DNA of 64,000 bases from Salinimicrobium catena (GTDB taxonomy: Bacteria > Bacteroidota > Bacteroidia > Flavobacteriales > Flavobacteriaceae). The stretch is taken from NCBI RefSeq assembly GCF_900102915.1, contig NZ_FNGG01000001.1, forward strand, positions 310,001 through 374,000. Direction: 5' to 3'. Under the pieces are notes generated by a model that was given only the letters and a program-made list of their open reading frames with translations, had not been told where the DNA came from and did no database searches. Of this stretch, positions 9,131 through 19,184 are shown piece by piece. Position numbers and translations under genes: made by a program. Positions within the stretch are counted from its first letter, which is position 1. Every line of letters begins with the position of its first letter.

Positions 9131-9152
9131 TTTTTACGGTTTTCCGTAAAAA
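9131..9152. promoter_or_regulatory. Perfect palindrome upstream of the HupE-like gene
   Basis: TTTTTACGG and CCGTAAAAA flank TTTT. It lies between the divergent DUF2490 and HupE-like genes. It could be an operator or a weak terminator; there is no clear poly-T tail in either direction. Confidence 0.35.
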
Positions 9153-9280
9153 TGAAAAAACTCTTCAGGTTCAGGCAATTTTCTCCCTAATACCTATTGG
9201 TGAATTAATTTCATTAACTGCCGGTCTTGGCATTTTTATCGAGATGTTGTACTTTCGGGGCCTTCAACACCCCCCAAATT

Positions 9281-9868
9281 ATGTCAGAATTCTGGTTATA
9301 CTTCAAACTGGGCCTGGAACACGTACTTGACTGGCAGGCTTATGATCACATTTTATTTTTAATAGTATTAGTTGCCTGCCACACTTTTCACGGTGCCAAG
9401 AGAGTCATCTGGCTGGTCACTTTATTTACCCTGGGCCATACCTTATCGCTGTTCCTTTCGGTCTACGGAATTGTTTCAGTGAACACTAAATGGGTGGAAT
9501 TCCTTATTGCTGCATCCATATTTATCACAGCGGTCTTCAACATAGTCACCGCGAAAAAGATGGAGAACAAAAAAGACATTACCCTGCTCTACGTAACCTC
9601 CCTTTTCTTTGGAGTGATCCACGGACTCGGGTTCTCGTCTTACTTCAAGGTGATCTCTGCAGGAACCGAAAGCAAATTTCTGCCCCTGCTGGAATTTGCC
9701 CTGGGAATTGAAGCCGCCCAATTGATCGTGGTGATAATTGTGTTGGTACTTGCCTTTATATTTCAGGGCTTGTTTGGCGTTAGCCGTCGCGACTGGATCC
9801 TTGTGGTTTCTTCGATCGTGATAGGAGTGATCTTGCCTATTCTTATTGAAAATTATCTTGCCCTCTAA
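9281..9868 (+). CDS. HupE/UreJ-family membrane protein
   Basis: 195 residues with about six hydrophobic segments. The N-terminus has GLEHVLDWQAYDHILFL and TLFTLGHTLSL, and the middle has FFGVIHGLGFSSYF. The intramembrane His and Asp residues are typical of the HupE/UreJ_2 family, implicated in metal (nickel/cobalt-type) transport or in membrane functions still unassigned in Bacteroidota. The start is ATG 9281; 18 upstream codons open in frame are not family-like. TTG at 9227 and TACTTTCG at 9250 form a possible promoter. No hydrogenase or urease gene lies nearby, so the substrate is open. Confidence 0.8.
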   Translation: MSEFWLYFKLGLEHVLDWQAYDHILFLIVLVACHTFHGAKRVIWLVTLFTLGHTLSLFLSVYGIVSVNTKWVEFLIAASIFITAVFNIVTAKKMENKKDITLLYVTSLFFGVIHGLGFSSYFKVISAGTESKFLPLLEFALGIEAAQLIVVIIVLVLAFIFQGLFGVSRRDWILVVSSIVIGVILPILIENYLAL

Positions 9869-9975
9869 GCAAAAATTTAACGTCGGGAAATTGTTTTAAC
9901 TTCACGCCTGCAATATTTTAGTAGAGCTGGAAAAGTTATTTCAAAAGCTTCTTATATTGCACGTTAATTTACACC

Positions 9976-10407
9976 ATGCAGAAAAAGAAGCAATTAAAAT
10001 ACGACAAGGCATATCTAAGGATAGCCAGGGAATGGAGTAAACTGTCACATTGTAAGCGAAAACGGGTTGGCGCACTTATTGTGAAAGATAGGATGATCAT
10101 TTCCGACGGATATAACGGCACCCCCACCGGTTTTGAAAACGCTTGTGAAGATGAAGATGGTTACACCAAATGGTATGTTCTGCACGCAGAAGCCAATGCC
10201 ATTCTAAAAGTAGCCGGTTCTACGCAGTCCTGCAGGGAAGCCACTTTATACATTACCATGTCTCCCTGTAAAGAGTGCAGTAAATTGATCCACCAGTCTG
10301 GCATTAAACGACTGGTTTATATGGTAAATTACAAAGACGATTCCGGACTTCAATTCCTTAGAAAAGCCGGAGTTGAAGTTCAACAAATTGATGACCTTGA
10401 CGATTGA
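9976..10407 (+). CDS. dCMP deaminase (ComEB-like)
   Basis: A zinc-dependent cytidine deaminase-fold enzyme, probably converting dCMP to dUMP for dTMP synthesis. The zinc/catalytic motif HAEANAI has His70 and Glu72, and SPCKEC supplies Cys98 and Cys101. VGALIVKDRMIISDGYNGTPTGF is the substrate-side motif of the dCMP deaminase branch, distinguishing it from TadA. Length 143 is typical. Its stop overlaps the TTG start of the downstream protease, so the two are translationally coupled, an arrangement seen in other Flavobacteria. Confidence 0.9.
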   Translation: MQKKKQLKYDKAYLRIAREWSKLSHCKRKRVGALIVKDRMIISDGYNGTPTGFENACEDEDGYTKWYVLHAEANAILKVAGSTQSCREATLYITMSPCKECSKLIHQSGIKRLVYMVNYKDDSGLQFLRKAGVEVQQIDDLDD

Positions 10408-11996
10408 AAGGTAACTCGAGAAAATACTTGCCATTGTTATTGGGATTCGCCTGTGCCGTTGGGGTACTATTAGGCGCAGCCCTTGATTTTTCTAGTTACA
10501 CCTCAAATTCCCTGCTTTCAAATAACAAGAAAAAAGAAAAACTCGCCCGCCTCATAGACTACATTGAATATGAGTATGTAGATGATGTGAATATTGACAG
10601 CATTGTAGATGTTACCGTAAATGGCATCCTTACCGATCTCGATCCACATTCCGTCTACATTCCCCAACAGGAATATGCCAGCCTTAGCGAAAGCATGAAA
10701 GGCGACTTCGTGGGTATAGGAGTTAGTTTCTATAATGTCAATGATACAATTGCTGTAATTCAGCCACTGGAAGGCGGTCCCAGTGAAAAAGTGGGAATAC
10801 AGGGAGGAGACCGCATACTTTATGCCAACGGTAAGCCTCTTTTCAACAAGAATATCAGTAACGACTCAATTACCGAACATCTTAAAGGAGAAGAGAATAC
10901 CAAGGTCGTTCTCAAGATCTACAGAAAAGGAGTGCCAGAACTTCTTGAATTTAACGTAAGAAGAGGCCGTGTCCCGCTACGCAGCGTTGACGCCGCATAT
11001 ATGCTCGCCCCACACCTGGGTTACATCAAGATCAATCGTTTTGCAGAATCCACTTATCAGGAATTCAGGGAAAGTCTTTTAGAACTAAAGCAGAAAGGCG
11101 CTACACAGATCGCGCTTGACCTGCGTAACAATCCCGGAGGATACCTGGCTGAAGCTACCCAGATCGTAGATGAATTTTTGCCCGATGATAAGCTCATTCT
11201 CCTCACCAGGAATAAGAAAGGAGCCATTGAAAAGACCTTTGCCACCAAAAAAGGGAATTTTGAAAAAGGAAAGTTATTTGTCCTTATCAACGAAAATTCG
11301 GCATCGGCCAGTGAGATAGTGGCCGGCGCTTTACAGGATAACGACAAAGGTATCATTGTAGGCCGGCGTTCTTATGGAAAAGGCCTTGTACAAAGAGAAA
11401 TGGCTCTTGGCGATGGCAGTGCGGTGAGGCTCACCATTGCCAGGTATTACACACCAACCGGAAGGTCTATCCAAAAACCTTATGACCACGGAAACGAAGA
11501 ATATTTCAATGATTACCTCAACCGCTACAAGAACGGAGAACTTATAAGCGCCGACAGTATCTCTGTAGCAGACTCTCTCAAGTATGTTACTCCCGGCGGA
11601 AAAGTAGTTTACGGTGGCGGAGGGATCATTCCAGATGTTTTCGTTCCGAAAGACACTAATTTTGAAAAGGAAAGCCTTAACCTGATGCTAAGAAGCGGTT
11701 ATATGGACAGGTTCATTTTCGAAGTGCTCGAAAACGACAGGGGATATTATAATTCTCTTGATTTTGAAGAATTCCTTCAAACCGAAATGGTCAGTGAGGA
11801 GATCCTGCAGCAGTTCAGGGAATTTACCCGCAGGGAAAACTTTCAGGTGAAGATCACCGAGTACAGGCCGGTGCTAAAGAGATATCTTAAGGCTACCATG
11901 GCCCAGCAGCTTTTTGGCAGCAATGCTTTTGAACAGATCGTCAATGAAGGCGACAGGATGATCGAAAAGGTGATCGAACTTTCTTCGGAAGAGTAG
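10404..11996 (+). CDS. S41-family C-terminal processing peptidase (CtpA-type)
   Basis: A 530-residue periplasmic, membrane-anchored protease. An N-terminal hydrophobic segment (LPLLLGFACAVGVLLGAALDF) is followed by a PDZ domain at about 85-175 (GVSFYNVNDTIAVIQPLEGG) and the S41 core. NENSASASEIVAGALQDN carries the catalytic Ser (Ser301 by comparison with Tsp) and RRSYGKGLVQ the catalytic Lys. A C-terminal region of about 130 residues follows. The start is TTG at 10404, sharing TTGA with the upstream stop; no ATG is available near the signal anchor. Confidence 0.92.
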   Translation: MKGNSRKYLPLLLGFACAVGVLLGAALDFSSYTSNSLLSNNKKKEKLARLIDYIEYEYVDDVNIDSIVDVTVNGILTDLDPHSVYIPQQEYASLSESMKGDFVGIGVSFYNVNDTIAVIQPLEGGPSEKVGIQGGDRILYANGKPLFNKNISNDSITEHLKGEENTKVVLKIYRKGVPELLEFNVRRGRVPLRSVDAAYMLAPHLGYIKINRFAESTYQEFRESLLELKQKGATQIALDLRNNPGGYLAEATQIVDEFLPDDKLILLTRNKKGAIEKTFATKKGNFEKGKLFVLINENSASASEIVAGALQDNDKGIIVGRRSYGKGLVQREMALGDGSAVRLTIARYYTPTGRSIQKPYDHGNEEYFNDYLNRYKNGELISADSISVADSLKYVTPGGKVVYGGGGIIPDVFVPKDTNFEKESLNLMLRSGYMDRFIFEVLENDRGYYNSLDFEEFLQTEMVSEEILQQFREFTRRENFQVKITEYRPVLKRYLKATMAQQLFGSNAFEQIVNEGDRMIEKVIELSSEE

Positions 11997-12126
11997 TTCG
12001 GGCAGCTTCAGGTTCACGAGAACTCATCCCTTCATACAATGGTTTTTCAGCTCTCCTTCCGAAGTAAAAATCTTCAGTTAAAAAAAGGATAATTCAACTT
12101 AATTCCAGCTTTTCGTCAAAAGGGGA

Positions 12127-12324
12127 TTATTCCCCAGCTTTTTCAGAAATAGCACGAGACATCAGCAAGATCACCATTAATACTACCACGCAGCTAGAGG
12201 CAAGAATTCCTATCAATGCGGTTGCGCTGTCGCCGGCAAGAGGATTTGCGAAGTCAACAAAAGTAAAGTTATAAATGATCAAAGCCACGGCAATGACCAG
12301 CAGGGAATAAATGAAGATTTTCAT
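12127..12324 (-). CDS. Small two-helix membrane protein
   Basis: 65 residues: hydrophobic segment at 1-24 (MKIFIYSLLVIAVALIIYNF), a short loop, a second segment at about 35-56 (TALIGILASSCVVVLMVILL) and a short charged tail. Its ATG overlaps the marC stop (12321-12324), so it is co-translated with marC. I recognise no named family. A partner role for MarC is possible but only inferred from coupling. Confidence 0.75.
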   Translation of the reverse strand: MKIFIYSLLVIAVALIIYNFTFVDFANPLAGDSATALIGILASSCVVVLMVILLMSRAISEKAGE

Positions 12325-12896
12325 ATGAACAGACTTTTTATGTTGGCGGCAAAGAGCTTGACTGCAATAGCCAGCAGGATCACCCCAAAAATTTTACGAA
12401 CCACGTTAATCCCCTGTTTCCCAAGAAAATGCTCGATCTTGCCAGAGGATTTTAACACGATGTAAACGAAAATTATATTTATGACAATGGCGGCTATGAT
12501 ATTGACCGTTGCATACTCGGCCCGCAGGGAAAGTATGGAAGTCATGGTTCCCGCACCGGCTATTAACGGGAAAGCAAGCGGCACCACCGCAGAGGTTTCG
12601 GGAGCTTCATCCTTATAAAGCGTGATCCCCAGGATCATTTCCAGGGCAAGGAAGAAAAGGATCAATGAACCGGCAACTGCAAACGAGTTCACATCTATCC
12701 CAATAAGGTTGAGGATCTCCTTCCCCACAAACAAAAAAGCGATCATAAGCAAACCGGCTACTATTGTGGCTTTTTCACTTTGTATGTGGCCGGCTTTCTT
12801 CCGCAGGTCGATGATAATGGGTATACTCCCAATGATATCGATCACCGCGAAGAGCACCATACTGGCCGTTGCTATTTCCCTAAAATTCAGCTCCAT
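12321..12896 (-). CDS. MarC-family integral membrane protein
   Basis: About 191 residues with six hydrophobic segments. MELNFREIATASMVLFAVID, then GSIPIIIDLRKK, SLILFFLALEMILGI and VPLAFPLIAGAGTMTSI are hallmarks of MarC/YhgN. Family function is unsettled: early links to multiple antibiotic resistance were withdrawn. The start is taken as ATG 12896, five codons inside the longest frame, because the family begins near this point. It diverges from the DUF3109 gene. Confidence 0.87.
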   Translation of the reverse strand: MELNFREIATASMVLFAVIDIIGSIPIIIDLRKKAGHIQSEKATIVAGLLMIAFLFVGKEILNLIGIDVNSFAVAGSLILFFLALEMILGITLYKDEAPETSAVVPLAFPLIAGAGTMTSILSLRAEYATVNIIAAIVINIIFVYIVLKSSGKIEHFLGKQGINVVRKIFGVILLAIAVKLFAANIKSLFI

Positions 12897-13001
12897 AATA
12901 AATTCGTGCAAAAATACAGCGAAAATCTTAATAAAGACAACTACTTCAGAGTTTTTGAAGAAAATGCGGGGCTATGGGTTTAAAATAAGGAGTTTAAAAT
13001 G

Positions 13002-13009
13002 TATTTTTG
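13002..13009 (+). promoter_or_regulatory. -7 box directly before the DUF3109 start
   Basis: TATTTTTG matches TAnnTTTG exactly and ends only four bases before the ATG at 13014. Transcription would begin at or next to the start codon, giving a leaderless or nearly leaderless mRNA. No convincing -33 TTTG is seen, which lowers confidence. Confidence 0.5.
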
Positions 13010-13013
13010 CCGC

Positions 13014-13586
13014 ATGTTTCAAATTGGCAAAACCATAGTTAGTGAAGAGATCCTGGAGAAGGATTTTGTGTGCAACCTTTCTGCCTGCAAAGGTGCCTGC
13101 TGTATTGCGGGAGATGCCGGGGCTCCCCTGGAAGAAAAGGAAACCGAGATCCTGGAGGATATCTATCCAAAAGTTAAACCCTTTCTTCGTGAGGCCGGAA
13201 TCAAAGCCATAGAAGAACAGGGAACTTCTGTGATAGGTGAAGACGGCGAATTTGAAACCCCCTTAATTGACGGAGCTGACTGTGCTTATGTTACTTTTGA
13301 CAAGAAAGGCACCGCCCTTTGCGGGATCGAGGAAGCCTACAACCAGGGGCACATAGACTGGAAAAAGCCTGTTTCCTGCCATTTATATCCCGTGAGGACG
13401 CAGGATTATTCGGAATTTTCCGCAGTGAACTATCACCACTGGCAAATTTGTGACGATGCCTGCACCCTTGGAAAAGAGCTTCAGGTGCCTGTTTACAAAT
13501 TCGTTAAGGACGCTCTGATCAGGAAATACGGAGAAGACTGGTACACTGAACTTGAAAAAACAGCCCAGCAGCTTCAGAAAAAATAA
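13014..13586 (+). CDS. DUF3109 family cysteine-rich protein
   Basis: 190 residues beginning MFQIGKTIVSEEILEKDFVC. A CNLSACKGACC cluster near residues 20-30, further Cys at GADCAYV, TALCGIE and PVSCHLYP, and CDDACTLG match DUF3109, whose cysteines resemble zinc or iron-sulfur ligands of YkgJ-like proteins. No biochemical role is established. The five codons upstream in frame would overlap the -7 box, so ATG 13014 is chosen. A terminator follows at 13619. Confidence 0.85.
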   Translation: MFQIGKTIVSEEILEKDFVCNLSACKGACCIAGDAGAPLEEKETEILEDIYPKVKPFLREAGIKAIEEQGTSVIGEDGEFETPLIDGADCAYVTFDKKGTALCGIEEAYNQGHIDWKKPVSCHLYPVRTQDYSEFSAVNYHHWQICDDACTLGKELQVPVYKFVKDALIRKYGEDWYTELEKTAQQLQKK

Positions 13587-13618
13587 GCAGCCTACTCAAT
13601 AGATCAAAACAAATAGAC

Positions 13619-13650
13619 AAGCTTCAAATCCTCTTTTGAAGCTTTATTTT
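13619..13650 (+). terminator. Terminator after the DUF3109 gene
   Basis: AAGCTTCAAA and TTTTGAAGCTT flank a short loop and are followed by TATTTTTAT. Confidence 0.8.
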
Positions 13651-13956
13651 TATGCCTCTATTTCTCCAACACTCTTGAGAAGTGCAAAATTCACGGCCTT
13701 TTTTGCATTTGATATCCACTGTTCACAATTGAGGGGATTCCAAAACCTATCAGATCTTATTAAAATTATTAACAACTTATAAATGTCTATTTTACAGTAA
13801 TTTACAAGTATAGTTTAACGTAACATCAATAACACTGCGGGCTTGCCGTGTTGAAAACTTTGTTGAAAACGTTTCTGCTGCTGCCTTTATATATCTGCCT
13901 GATTTTCCAATATTTGTTAAGCAACTAACCAAAGAATTAATAAAATACTTGAAAAC
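13651..13956 (+). promoter_or_regulatory. nrdB upstream region
   Basis: About 306 AT-rich bases without a credible ORF, presumably holding the nrdBA promoter. I could not find a clear TAnnTTTG box or a clean NrdR-type palindrome pair by eye. TATATATC at about 13890 and AATATTTGTTAAG at about 13910 are the only -7-like stretches. Confidence 0.4.
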
Positions 13957-14934
13957 ATGTCCCAAGTAGAGCCCATTTTACAGGAAAACAAAGACCGCTT
14001 TGTCATCTTCCCCATCAAGCACCACGATATTTGGGACTGGTATAAAAAAATGGAAGCAAGCTTCTGGACCGCGGAAGAAATTGACCTGCATCAGGACCTT
14101 ACCGACTGGAACCAGAAACTTACTGCGGATGAACGATATTTCATCAAGCACATTCTTGCTTTCTTTGCCGCTTCTGACGGGATCGTAAATGAGAACCTGG
14201 CCGAAAATTTCGTCAATGAGGTGCAGTATTCCGAAGCAAAATTCTTCTACGGTTTCCAGATCATGATGGAGAACATCCATTCAGAAACCTATTCCCTGCT
14301 CATCGATACTTACGTAAAAGATGAAAAGGAAAAGGACAAACTTTTCAAGGCCATTGAAGTATTTCCCGCCATTCAGAAAAAAGCCCAGTGGGCATTGAAG
14401 TGGATAGAATCAGATTCTTTTGCCGAAAGGCTTATCGCTTTTGCCGCGGTAGAAGGCATTTTCTTTTCGGGAGCTTTCTGCTCAATTTTCTGGCTTAAGA
14501 AACGTGGGCTAATGCCGGGGCTGACCTTCTCAAATGAACTTATTTCAAGAGATGAAGGTGTGCACTGTGACTTTGCCGTGCATCTGCACAACAACCACCT
14601 GGTGAATAAAGTGCCAAAAGAGCGTATTCGCGAGATCATCGTGGATGCCCTGAATATAGAAAGAGAATTCATCACAGAGTCATTGCCGGTCAGCCTGATT
14701 GGAATGAACTCTAAATTGATGACCCAATACCTGGAATTCGTTACTGACAGATTGCTAGTAGAACTGGATTGTGAGAAAGAATATGGAACAGCCAATCCTT
14801 TCGATTTCATGGATATGATCAACCTGCAGGGAAAAACCAACTTCTTCGAAAAGAGAGTTGGGGAGTACCAAAAGGCCGGTGTGATGAATAAAGATAAAGA
14901 ATCTGACAAGATCAGTTTCGACGCCGATTTTTAG
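13957..14934 (+). CDS. nrdB: Class Ia ribonucleotide reductase, beta (radical) subunit
   Basis: Holds the diiron-tyrosyl radical that starts reduction of ribonucleoside diphosphates. By alignment in mind to mouse R2, Asp74 (AASDGIV), Glu105 and His108 (ENIHSETY), Glu166 (EGIFFSG) and Glu200/His203 (DEGVHCDF) are the metal ligands, and Tyr112 is the radical tyrosine, so the cofactor site is intact. The protein resembles the eukaryotic R2 type ([35 protein letters not shown]), as known for Bacteroidota. 325 residues. nrdA starts 142 bases downstream. Confidence 0.97.
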   Translation: MSQVEPILQENKDRFVIFPIKHHDIWDWYKKMEASFWTAEEIDLHQDLTDWNQKLTADERYFIKHILAFFAASDGIVNENLAENFVNEVQYSEAKFFYGFQIMMENIHSETYSLLIDTYVKDEKEKDKLFKAIEVFPAIQKKAQWALKWIESDSFAERLIAFAAVEGIFFSGAFCSIFWLKKRGLMPGLTFSNELISRDEGVHCDFAVHLHNNHLVNKVPKERIREIIVDALNIEREFITESLPVSLIGMNSKLMTQYLEFVTDRLLVELDCEKEYGTANPFDFMDMINLQGKTNFFEKRVGEYQKAGVMNKDKESDKISFDADF

Positions 14935-15076
14935 GCACCTTGAAAAACAATTCCGCGTCCCCCAAGCGCGGTATTGTTTTCCTATAAATAAATTAAACTG
15001 TTTTTTCGGGTTTATTTGAACCTGCGGGAATCCTACATCCCATATTGAACCAGCGTTAAAAAAAGAAAGTACTGAT

Positions 15077-17518
15077 ATGTATGTAGAGAAACGAGACGGC
15101 CGTAAAGAACCAATCATGTTCGACAAGATCACGGCCCGCGTGAGAAAATTGTGCTATGGCCTCAATGAACTGGTAGACCCTGTAAAGGTGGCCATGCGGG
15201 TTATTGAAGGACTTTATGACGGGGTGACCACGAGCGAACTGGACAACCTTGCTGCGGAGATCGCGGCCACCATGACCACCGCTCACCCTGACTATGCCAA
15301 GCTTGCCGCCCGAATCTCCGTTTCCAACCTGCATAAGAACACCAAAAAGACCTTTTCGGAGGTGATGACAGATCTTTATGAGTATGTCAACCCCCGCACC
15401 GGTGAGAAAGCCCCCCTTCTTGCCGATGATGTTTACGAAGTGATCCAGAAGAACAAGGAAAGGCTTGACTCCACCATTATTTACAATCGGGATTTCCAGT
15501 ACGATTACTTCGGATTCAAGACCCTGGAAAGATCCTATCTTCTGAAGCTAAACGGGAACATCGCCGAGCGTCCGCAACACATGCTGATGCGCGTTTCCCT
15601 AGGAATTCATCCAGATGATCTTGACGCGGCCATAGAGACCTATGAGCTGATGTCTAAAAAATATTTCACCCACGCCACCCCTACACTTTTTAATTCGGGA
15701 ACTCCGAAACCACAGATGTCTTCCTGTTTCCTTTTAACCATGAAGGATGACAGCATTGACGGCATTTACGATACCCTGAAGCAAACCGCTAAGATAAGTC
15801 AGTCGGCGGGTGGAATAGGTCTTTCTATACATAATGTAAGAGCTACCGGCTCATATATCTCCGGAACCAACGGAACTTCGAACGGGATCGTGCCCATGCT
15901 CCGCGTTTTTAATGACACCGCGAGATACGTGGACCAGGGCGGCGGAAAAAGAAAAGGTTCATTCGCTATTTATGTAGAACCCTGGCATGCCGATATTTTC
16001 GATTTCCTTGACCTGAAAAAGAACCACGGAAAAGAGGAAATGAGAGCCCGCGACCTGTTTTACGCTATGTGGATCCCCGATCTTTTTATGAAACGCGTGG
16101 AAGAAGACGCTCAATGGACGTTGATGTGCCCCAACGAATGTCCGGATCTTTACAACAAACACGGGGAAGAGTTTGAAAAACTCTATGAAAAATACGAGGC
16201 CGAAGATAAAGGTCGAAAAACCATAAGGGCACGAGAACTTTGGGAGAAGATCCTTGAATCTCAAATTGAAACGGGAACCCCATATATGCTTTACAAAGAT
16301 TCGGCTAACCGAAAATCGAATCAGCAGAACCTGGGAACCATAAGATCATCTAACCTTTGCACCGAAATACTTGAATACACCAGCGAAGATGAAGTTGCGG
16401 TTTGTAACCTGGCATCCATAGCCCTTCCCATGTTCATCAAAGGCAATGAGTTTGATCATAAGGAACTATTCCGAATTACAAAAAGAGTTACCCGCAACCT
16501 GAACAAGGTCATAGACCGAAATTACTACCCGGTAAAAGAGGCTGAAAATTCGAATTTCAGGCATCGCCCGGTAGGTTTAGGCGTGCAGGGACTGGCAGAT
16601 ACTTTCATTAAACTTCGGATGCCCTTCACCAGTGACGAGGCCAAAAAACTGAACCAGGAGATCTTTGAAACCCTGTATTTTGCAGCCGTTTCTGCTTCAA
16701 TGGAAATGGCCAAAGAAGAAGGTCCATATTCTTCTTACGAAGGTTCGCCTATGAGCAAAGGGCAGTTCCAGTTCAACCTGTGGGGCATTAAAGATGAAGA
16801 CCTCAGCGGAAGGTGGGACTGGGCAAAACTGAGAAAACAGGTGCTCAAGAACGGGGTGAGAAACTCCCTTTTGGTAGCACCCATGCCTACGGCATCCACT
16901 TCACAGATCCTTGGCAATAACGAGGCATTTGAACCGTACACTTCAAATATTTACACCAGGAGGGTACTTTCCGGAGAATTTATCGTTGTGAACAAACACC
17001 TGCTCGAAGACCTCGTGGAACGGGATCTTTGGAATGATGAGATCAAGAACGCCATTATGCGTTCGAACGGTTCCATCCAAAACATAGACATCATTCCGCA
17101 GGACCTGAAGGAGCTGTACAAAACCGTCTGGGAACTCAGCATGAAAGACATTATTGACATGTCGCGGCATCGCGGCTATTTTATAGACCAGTCGCAGTCC
17201 CTTAACCTGTTCATGGAAAACGCGAATTTCAGCAAGCTCACCTCCATGCATTTTTACGCCTGGAAAAGCGGCCTGAAGACAGGTATGTACTACCTGCGGA
17301 CAAAAAGCGCTGTAGACGCGATCAAATTCACCCTAACCAAAGAAGAAAAGAAGGAAGACCTGCCGCAGCAGGTTTCCGAAGAAAATAAAAAACCTTCTAC
17401 AGCGCCGGCCAAGCCCATCGCCCCGGAAGGAACATCCCTCTCCCCCGACGAACTTCGGGCCCTGATCGCACAATCAAAAGAGGCCGAGGGAGATGATTGT
17501 TTAATGTGTGGCTCATAA
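15077..17518 (+). CDS. nrdA: Class Ia ribonucleotide reductase, alpha (catalytic) subunit
   Basis: 813 residues. An N-terminal ATP-cone (about 1-90) gives allosteric control of activity. The barrel contains [20 protein letters not shown] (first active-site Cys), [19 protein letters not shown] (the Asn/Cys/Glu catalytic trio) and [19 protein letters not shown]. The tail after residue 750 is low in complexity ([14 protein letters not shown]) and ends CLMCGS, the Cys pair that shuttles electrons from thioredoxin or glutaredoxin. It forms the holoenzyme with NrdB just upstream. Confidence 0.97.
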   Translation: MYVEKRDGRKEPIMFDKITARVRKLCYGLNELVDPVKVAMRVIEGLYDGVTTSELDNLAAEIAATMTTAHPDYAKLAARISVSNLHKNTKKTFSEVMTDLYEYVNPRTGEKAPLLADDVYEVIQKNKERLDSTIIYNRDFQYDYFGFKTLERSYLLKLNGNIAERPQHMLMRVSLGIHPDDLDAAIETYELMSKKYFTHATPTLFNSGTPKPQMSSCFLLTMKDDSIDGIYDTLKQTAKISQSAGGIGLSIHNVRATGSYISGTNGTSNGIVPMLRVFNDTARYVDQGGGKRKGSFAIYVEPWHADIFDFLDLKKNHGKEEMRARDLFYAMWIPDLFMKRVEEDAQWTLMCPNECPDLYNKHGEEFEKLYEKYEAEDKGRKTIRARELWEKILESQIETGTPYMLYKDSANRKSNQQNLGTIRSSNLCTEILEYTSEDEVAVCNLASIALPMFIKGNEFDHKELFRITKRVTRNLNKVIDRNYYPVKEAENSNFRHRPVGLGVQGLADTFIKLRMPFTSDEAKKLNQEIFETLYFAAVSASMEMAKEEGPYSSYEGSPMSKGQFQFNLWGIKDEDLSGRWDWAKLRKQVLKNGVRNSLLVAPMPTASTSQILGNNEAFEPYTSNIYTRRVLSGEFIVVNKHLLEDLVERDLWNDEIKNAIMRSNGSIQNIDIIPQDLKELYKTVWELSMKDIIDMSRHRGYFIDQSQSLNLFMENANFSKLTSMHFYAWKSGLKTGMYYLRTKSAVDAIKFTLTKEEKKEDLPQQVSEENKKPSTAPAKPIAPEGTSLSPDELRALIAQSKEAEGDDCLMCGS

Positions 17519-17541
17519 TAAATTTAAATAACCAACTCTAA

Positions 17542-17694
17542 ATGGCAACAGTTACCGTTTTTTCAGAAGAAGAGATCATTAACGATCAAAGCATGCCCTC
17601 CACCGTTTTTATGTCCGGATTCGAAGATCTGCTAGACATAGACGATATTCTCCCAGAAACGGAGGAACTGGAGCAAATTTTCATCAACTGGTAA
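17542..17694 (+). CDS. Acidic 50-residue ORF downstream of nrdA
   Basis: ATG 17542 to TAA 17692-17694 encodes 50 residues, beginning MATVTVFSEEEIINDQ and ending EELEQIFINW. It is strongly acidic (about 14 Asp/Glu and no Lys or Arg). It starts 23 bases after nrdA and is followed 28 bases later by a clear terminator, so it sits in the nrd transcript. No known family is recognised; a NrdA/NrdB-binding or regulatory peptide is a guess. It may be missed by annotation because it is short. Confidence 0.6.
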   Translation: MATVTVFSEEEIINDQSMPSTVFMSGFEDLLDIDDILPETEELEQIFINW

Positions 17695-17721
17695 GATGAA
17701 AAATCACCTGAAACCACAAAA

Positions 17722-17756
17722 GAGGGAAGCGATCAAAAGATAGCTTCCCTTTTTTG
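17722..17756 (+). terminator. Terminator of the nrd operon
   Basis: GGGAAGC (17724-17730) pairs with GCTTCCC (17743-17749), followed by TTTTTTG. It closes the nrdB-nrdA-small ORF unit. Confidence 0.88.
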
Positions 17757-17757
17757 C

Positions 17758-17765
17758 TATTTTTG
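17758..17765 (+). promoter_or_regulatory. -7 box of dgt
   Basis: TATTTTTG matches TAnnTTTG and lies 24 bases before the first dgt ATG, giving a short leader. It abuts the nrd terminator. The -33 element is unclear. Confidence 0.5.
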
Positions 17766-17788
17766 GAACCGGTGAAAAATTTAAAAAA

Positions 17789-19135
17789 ATGATGAACTGG
17801 GAACAGCTCCTGTCCTTAAGAAAGGCGGGAGATACAAATAAAAGGCTGCGCAAGGAACAAAACGAGACCCGCCTTGGCTTTGAAGTGGATTATGATCGTA
17901 TCATTTTTTCTTCGGCCTTTAGGAGCCTGCAGGACAAGACCCAGGTCATCCCGCTTTCTAAAACAGATTTCGTACATACCCGGCTAACCCACAGCCTTGA
18001 AGTTTCGGTAGTGGGGCGTTCCTTGGGCAGGCTTGCCGGGCAGAAGATCCTTGAAAAGCATCCGCACCTTCGCACCATTCACGGCTACCAAATGAACGAT
18101 TTTGGGGCCATTGTCGCCGCGGCTGCCCTGGCCCACGACATTGGAAATCCGCCATTCGGACATTCCGGAGAAAAGGCCATAGGAGAATATTTCAGCAACG
18201 GTAATGGAAAACGATTTAAAGATCAGCTAACTCCGGAAGAATACCAGGATCTTATCAAGTTTGAAGGAAATGCCAACGGCTTCAAGATCCTTACAGAAGA
18301 CCGTCCGGGAATTCCCGGCGGAGTGCGTCTCTCATATGCAACTCTCGGTGCATTCATAAAGTACCCTAAGGAATCCCTTCCGCATAAACCCACTACCAAT
18401 ATTGGCGATAAGAAGTTTGGGGTATTTCAAAGCGAGAAAGAGTTCTTTAAGGAAGTTGCTGTAGAGTTAGGGCTCATCTCCACAGGAGAATCCAAAAATG
18501 CCAGATTTCACCGGCATCCGCTGGCATTCCTCGTAGAGGCTGCAGATGATATTTGCTATACAATAATTGATTTTGAGGACGGCATCAACCTGGGGCTTAT
18601 CCAGGAGGAATATGCCCTGGAATACCTGATCAAACTGGTCAAGGATTCCATCAATACCAAAAAGTACCACAACCTGGAAACCCGGGCAGACAGGCTGAGC
18701 TACCTCAGGGCCCTTGCGATAAACACGCTTATAACGGAAGCTGTAGAGATCTTCCTTGAAAACGAAGAAGCCATTCTAAAAGGAGAGTTTCATAAATCCC
18801 TTTTTGACAAAAGCCGTTATGAGGCGCAGATCGCAGATATCATCAAGATAAGTGTAGACAAGATCTACCAGAGCGAGGAGGTCATAGGAAAGGAAATCGC
18901 CGGATACCAGATGCTATCTCACTTGCTGGACACCTACACCCAGGCGCTTTTACCCGAAGAAGGCACGGCTCCTACCAATTACAACAGGCTGGTCTTAAAA
19001 ATGATCCCAAATGCCGAAGAATATGAGGATCTTTCGGTTTACGGAAAACTTATCAAGGTTTGCAGCTACATTTCTTCCCTTACAGACAGTAACATTGTGG
19101 CTTCGTTTAAAAAATTTAAAGGCCTGAAAATATAA
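17789..19135 (+). CDS. dgt: Deoxyguanosinetriphosphate triphosphohydrolase (dGTPase)
   Basis: Hydrolyses dGTP (or other dNTPs) to the nucleoside and triphosphate. RRLTHSLEV-type motif at RLTHSL (His68) and the HD pair His116/Asp117 in LAHDIGNPPFGHSGE form the metal site; DDICYTIIDFEDG supplies the second Asp. 448 residues is in the usual range. ATG occurs twice in a row (17789 and 17792) and either may be used. Directly after the nrd operon, it suggests dNTP synthesis and breakdown are grouped here. Confidence 0.93.
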   Translation: MMNWEQLLSLRKAGDTNKRLRKEQNETRLGFEVDYDRIIFSSAFRSLQDKTQVIPLSKTDFVHTRLTHSLEVSVVGRSLGRLAGQKILEKHPHLRTIHGYQMNDFGAIVAAAALAHDIGNPPFGHSGEKAIGEYFSNGNGKRFKDQLTPEEYQDLIKFEGNANGFKILTEDRPGIPGGVRLSYATLGAFIKYPKESLPHKPTTNIGDKKFGVFQSEKEFFKEVAVELGLISTGESKNARFHRHPLAFLVEAADDICYTIIDFEDGINLGLIQEEYALEYLIKLVKDSINTKKYHNLETRADRLSYLRALAINTLITEAVEIFLENEEAILKGEFHKSLFDKSRYEAQIADIIKISVDKIYQSEEVIGKEIAGYQMLSHLLDTYTQALLPEEGTAPTNYNRLVLKMIPNAEEYEDLSVYGKLIKVCSYISSLTDSNIVASFKKFKGLKI

Positions 19136-19184
19136 TTTTTCGTATTTTAACAAACCCCTTCCTTACAGAGGTTTTTAACCCAGC

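Noticed and set aside
17958-18155. Short antisense frames within dgt
   Set aside because: Shadow frames in a GC-balanced conserved gene without start signals.
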